In this document: positions 60,380-64,000 of the stretch, piece after piece
Numbering within the stretch: position 1 is the first letter of the stretch
Layout: every line of letters starts with the position of its first letter
Assembly: GCA_027186245.1 (NCBI GenBank)
Contig: CP114487.1
Location: forward strand, 10,101,001-10,165,000
Reading direction: 5' to 3'
DNA length: 64,000 bases
DNA from: Coriaria nepalensis
Lineage: Eukaryota; Streptophyta; Magnoliopsida; Cucurbitales; Coriariaceae
The notes under the pieces: generated by a model
The model's input: only the letters and a program-made list of their open reading frames with translations
Database searches by the model: none
Told to the model about the DNA's origin: nothing
Made by a program: the position numbers and the translations under genes

Positions 60380-62131
60380 TCAAAGCTCGATACCAATATT
60401 CCGTGGAATAGCCATGGAAGAAAGAGGGTTCTTCATCTCACACGACAACTTAAGCACCTCAGTCAAATCAACAGGGCCGTTAGCCATGTCTTCAACCCAC
60501 TCGAAATGGTGCACCAACTTAGCCACCCAAAGGATCACCGTCGCCAACCCTAGGCTCCTACCTGGACAGACCCTACGGCCAGCACCGAAGGGCGCGAGTC
60601 TCAGGTCCCCGCCCCTCACATCTACGTCAGCACCACCCTCGCTCTTCAAGAACCTCTCAGGCTTGAACACCATGGGCTCCTCCCACACCTTTGGGTCATG
60701 TGTTATGGCCCACATGTTGACCATAGCTGTCGTGTTTGCAGGGACCACCATGCCATTGCTGAGTCGGACATCCGACGTGGACATACGTGCCCATGATAGC
60801 AAGGGACCGGGAGGATGCAGACGTAGGGTCTCCTTCACTACGGCTTGAAGGTAGGGTAAATTAGCCACCTCAGCATCTGTGACGCTCTTCTTTCCTACTT
60901 CAGTGTCAAGCTCGTGACGAAGCTTAGCCTGAACATCTGGATTCAAAATCAACTCTGCCATAATCCATTCGGTTAAAAGCGCCGTGGTATCGGTACCACG
61001 AAATATCATTTCCTGCACATATGTAGCAAATCATGAGATATCTTTAACCTTTTAAAAATAAAAAATAAATAAACGCTTTGCAACTTCCATGCAATATATA
61101 CACATATATATACGTACCCACAAAACAGCCACCATATCATCCTCTTTAAGCTTTTCATCTCCCTCTAAAGCAAGCAAAACGTCAACAAAATTAGAACCGT
61201 GAGAGAGTACTTTACGAGGATCGCAAACGACGCGTCGGTCCGCTATAATTTTCTTGACGAATTTTCTCACACGAGGAACAAGAGCAGAGCAACGTTGATT
61301 GATGCGATAAGGGTCGAATAGATTGTTTAGCCAAGGGAGATAATCAGACCAATTGAATGATCCCAAGAGCTCAAACCCTTCTCTAACCATCTCATTCAAC
61401 TCCTTATAATCACTTGTCTCGTCCAACATGTCAATATCAATATTATACCTTTGACCAAAGACAATTCCCACCATGTTAGTAAGAGCACAAGTTTGTAGAT
61501 GTTTACGTAGCACAACATATCCATTAAGACATTGTTCTTTAAAGATGCCACGCAACATGGTACTCGAATCTAGCTGGCGCGCCAGGTCATGGGCCGCAAT
61601 TTGTTTCGGTGCGAACAAATGGGCCGACGCGATCTTTCTTAGCAGACGCCAATAGGTCCCATCAGGAGCGAACCCGATGGCTCGGGTGAACATCAGGCTT
61701 TTCGCCGATTGTTTGATCGGACGGTTAGCGAAACACGATGAGGTTAAGATTTCACGAGCGATATGTGGGTCGGAGGTGACGACGACAGGGGTTGAGCCCA
61801 AGCTGAAAGCCAGTAGCTGGGTTGCGCCTAGGCTTGAAGCCATGCAAGCGAGTGTACGATGGGCCAAGCCACAGCTCAAGCTGAATAAGCTACCGAAGAT
61901 TGGGAGGCCTCGTTTTCCAGGTATTGGGACAAGACCGAGACAGTTACTGTTGCTCTTCCAGGCTGGGCCTGCAGAAGATAAAGCCCAGGTCACAACCCCA
62001 ACTGACACGAATGCCAGAATGAGAGCCCATAAGAGTAAGCAATTAAATGAAGTCTGGGTTTCTATAATGGCTACGTGAGCCAAAACCCACCAGCTTGTAG
62101 AAAGGGAAGAAGAGGAAGGAGATGAGTCCAT
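60380..62131 (-). CDS. CYP78A: Cytochrome P450, CYP78A subfamily
   Basis: Two exons, 61118-62131 and 60380-61012, give 1647 nt and 548 residues with the single intron after VAVLW, as in CYP78A genes. A membrane anchor ([20 protein letters not shown]) and the hinge [13 protein letters not shown] are at the N-terminus. P450 motifs: [16 protein letters not shown] (I helix), ETLR (K helix), FKPERF and [14 protein letters not shown] (heme Cys). CYP78A enzymes, such as KLUH, are ER-bound mono-oxygenases that control organ and seed size through an unidentified mobile signal. Which CYP78A member this is was not resolved. The frame is open for about 90 codons upstream through the (CT)n leader, but MDSSPSSSS at 62131 matches the family start. 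Confidence 0.95.
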
Positions 62132-62153
62132 GATGGTTGTATTAGGACTTAGT

Positions 62154-62178
62154 AGAGAGAGAGAGAGAGAGAGAGAGT
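62154..62178. repeat. (GA)n microsatellite in CYP78A 5' leader
   Basis: A GA dinucleotide run of about 12 units, CT on the gene strand, begins about 23 bp upstream of the CYP78A start codon. GA/CT leader repeats are common plant promoter elements (GAGA-type) and usually length-polymorphic. Confidence 0.85.
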
Positions 62179-64000
62179 GAACGCAATGGCTGTAGTGAGA
62201 GAGGGGACTAGAAGTTAGTTTGAATTTGTAGTTGTGCATGCGTGAAATGGAAGCAAAATTTATCAAAGGGAGAAATATATCATCACTACGATAATAGGCA
62301 TCAGCCATGACACACGTAGAATACCGAAAACTTGCCTCGAAAACGTTACGTCGGTAAAGTAAATAAGTGAAAGTTAATACTTGTGAAGAATTATTGATGA
62401 ATGATAACACAGAGTTGCGTACACGTACATGTGCTCATGGGCGAGGGAGGGGCGGGCGAGGGCTGAGCCGCCCGCCCAACTTCTGACGCCCTAAAGTTTC
62501 GAACTAGTGACGCAACCATTTCAGGATACAAAAGGATAAGCATGAAGAAAATTATTTGCTCAAATCATTCTGCATAACCCAACAGATCCTTTTCCTTCTG
62601 TCTAAAAACACAACGTTTTTCATTTTCCTGATTAATGCAAAAGCCATCCTTTTGCTATTCTGCGGAAGGGAGCAAAATCAGATTTGAGTTAATGTTATTT
62701 GTGGACGAAGATTAACCAATGGTGTAATCCTGATTTTATGTTCTATAGTAATAATCTCCCTTTTTGTTTTCTCGGTCATTTCTGTTCTTCATACTTCTTT
62801 TGTTATAATAATCTTGTCGACGTGGCCCTGGATGTCTTACAGTGAAACTGCGTATAATTGAAAGAAAATTTTGTACTTGTCTTCTCTTTCTCTAATCATG
62901 AAGAATATCTTTATTGTGAAAAATAGGGATGTCCTGTGCTGTGCTTCGCTTACTTTGGAAGTAAGAGTCTGGAGCTTTGGTGTGCCCAAGAATGGCGGAT
63001 CCTAGAAGGCTCCGAACGACGAGGATATAATTTCACACATCGCAATGAGAGAGGCAAAGAGCGCATGTGATATGACGGGAAGCCAGGTTGTAACACTCAC
63101 ACGGGCGCGATCGTGCTCATGATCTTCCTTAACATGTGTACTTTCCAACACGAATTTCACGGCCCTACATAACATCTTTCGAGGTCTTCTTCACGTGTAA
63201 GGTGTACATCCAATATACACCAGATAATTTAGGATAGAGTAAGGTCCTTTTGTCTTTGCAACATTATTGAACTGGAATTAAAACATTCAAATTTTACAAC
63301 TTAATTGAAACAATTTCCAAGGAGCTCGTATACCAGAACATATCTCCACCAGTAACAAATTAATCTACGCATTCCCATTTGCCAAGTTGATTCATATTTA
63401 CATATAAAATACTTCATATCATCATATATGATTCTTGGAAATGCTAACTTATGTTACTTCTTTTCAGGCGACAAAAAAGAACGCTCGACATGCATGACAT
63501 TCTTCTCTTTTACGGGTCAAACTATGTAATGTAAACGGTATCTTGGGAACTTAGATTACATTCACGTGAACCGTATTGAACGAATAGAGAATTTCTTAGA
63601 ATGTTGTGCAAGCACACACATACATGCTGGAGCTGCTACGTTCTTCGAAAGCCTTATAATGATAGGGCAATCAACAATTTCCATTCCCTATTTTCTGATT
63701 TGGTAGAAACAAGTTATAAAGAAGAATGAATGGTTATATTATAACTTTTCATCATTTCAAATTTTAGTGAGATTTTATTTTTGGCTTTCAATTTTTAAAT
63801 AGTGTCATTTTATTTTTAAGAATTAATTTATAAATATAAAATTATAGAATAATATTTAAAATTAAAATATATTATCATTAATAAATTATTTTTTTATTTT
63901 TTTTTATTTTTTTTTTGTCATTTAATTCATAAATCTTATTTTTTTTTACAACCTCAAATTCAATAATAAAAATAAAATAATTCAAAAATTATAATTCAAT
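62179..64000. other. CYP78A upstream region and terminal spacer
   Basis: No gene seen. A GC-rich hairpin, GGGCGGGC (62450-62457) with GCCCGCCC (62470-62477), stands out near the promoter. The end (63730-64000) is very AT-rich, without recognisable structure. Confidence 0.45.

Noticed and set aside
60284..62078. Plus-strand frames opposite CYP78A
   Set aside because: Antisense shadows of P450 exons.
40115..62131. Laccases plus a cytochrome P450 as a plant biosynthetic gene cluster
   Set aside because: The laccases are tandem duplicates and the P450 is CYP78A, a developmental family. No other pathway enzymes (terpene synthase, acyl- or methyl-transferase) are present, so proximity alone is not evidence of a pathway.
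62132..62410. N-terminal extension of the CYP78A frame
   Set aside because: The open frame upstream of 62131 runs through a (CT)n leader (repeated Ser-Leu), has no P450 similarity, and would bury the signal anchor; MDSSPSSSS matches the family start.
1..64000. CRISPR arrays, bacterial operons, riboswitches
   Set aside because: The window is plant nuclear DNA with spliced genes; no regularly spaced repeats of the required kind were seen.

Overview
This is a nuclear genomic window from a flowering plant, almost certainly a eudicot. Genes are split by short GT-AG introns, intergenic DNA is AT-rich, CT/GA microsatellites sit in 5' leaders, and the families are plant families (SERK receptor kinase, PPR-DYW, mTERF, TT10-type laccases, CYP78A). 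Species cannot be assigned from the sequence alone. Coordinates of most exons were worked out by hand from splice signals and conserved protein motifs, and the exon phases were checked by arithmetic. || Layout, left to right. 0.7-2.3 kb (-): plastid rhomboid-like protease. 3.6-7.2 kb (+): signal peptide peptidase. 8.9-11.6 kb (+): TauE/SafE-family membrane transporter. 12.2-14.5 kb (+): CCDC25-type NFACT-R protein. 15.2-16.4 kb (+): unrecognised, frameshifted, probably decayed gene. 17.2-21.2 kb (-): two tandem aspartate aminotransferase loci, the first reduced to four exons and the second intact but changed at key active-site positions. 21.4-23.1 kb (+): broken PPR-DYW gene. 23.4-24.5 kb (-): tetraspanin-like gene with an apparent exon-1 frameshift. 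25.2-26.6 kb: decayed LTR-type element. 26.8-29.4 kb (-) and 30.5-32.1 kb (+): eIF3 subunit L and mTERF4, head to head across a promoter with TGGGCC/T and telo-box motifs. 32.5-35.8 kb (-): SERK co-receptor kinase. || 40.1-59.9 kb (+) is a tandem laccase array: three apparently intact genes (LacA, LacC, LacD), one full-length pseudogene (LacB) and an isolated exon relic. It is interspersed with foldback elements, a possible gene-capturing inverted-repeat element and a Ty3/gypsy gag relic. 60.4-62.1 kb (-) is a CYP78A cytochrome P450 convergent with the last laccase. The rest to 64 kb shows no gene. || The left 36 kb is ordinary gene-dense chromosome, and its genes have unrelated housekeeping and signalling roles. 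The right part is a birth-and-death cluster of secreted oxidases, which in the TT10/LAC15 clade act on flavonoids and monolignols in the apoplast. The most notable points are the aminotransferase that has lost the residue reading the substrate's distal carboxylate although its gene is intact, the intron and decay pattern across the laccase array, two GC-AG introns, and several long inverted repeats that could form hairpins. I found no evidence of a wholly new kind of genetic system.
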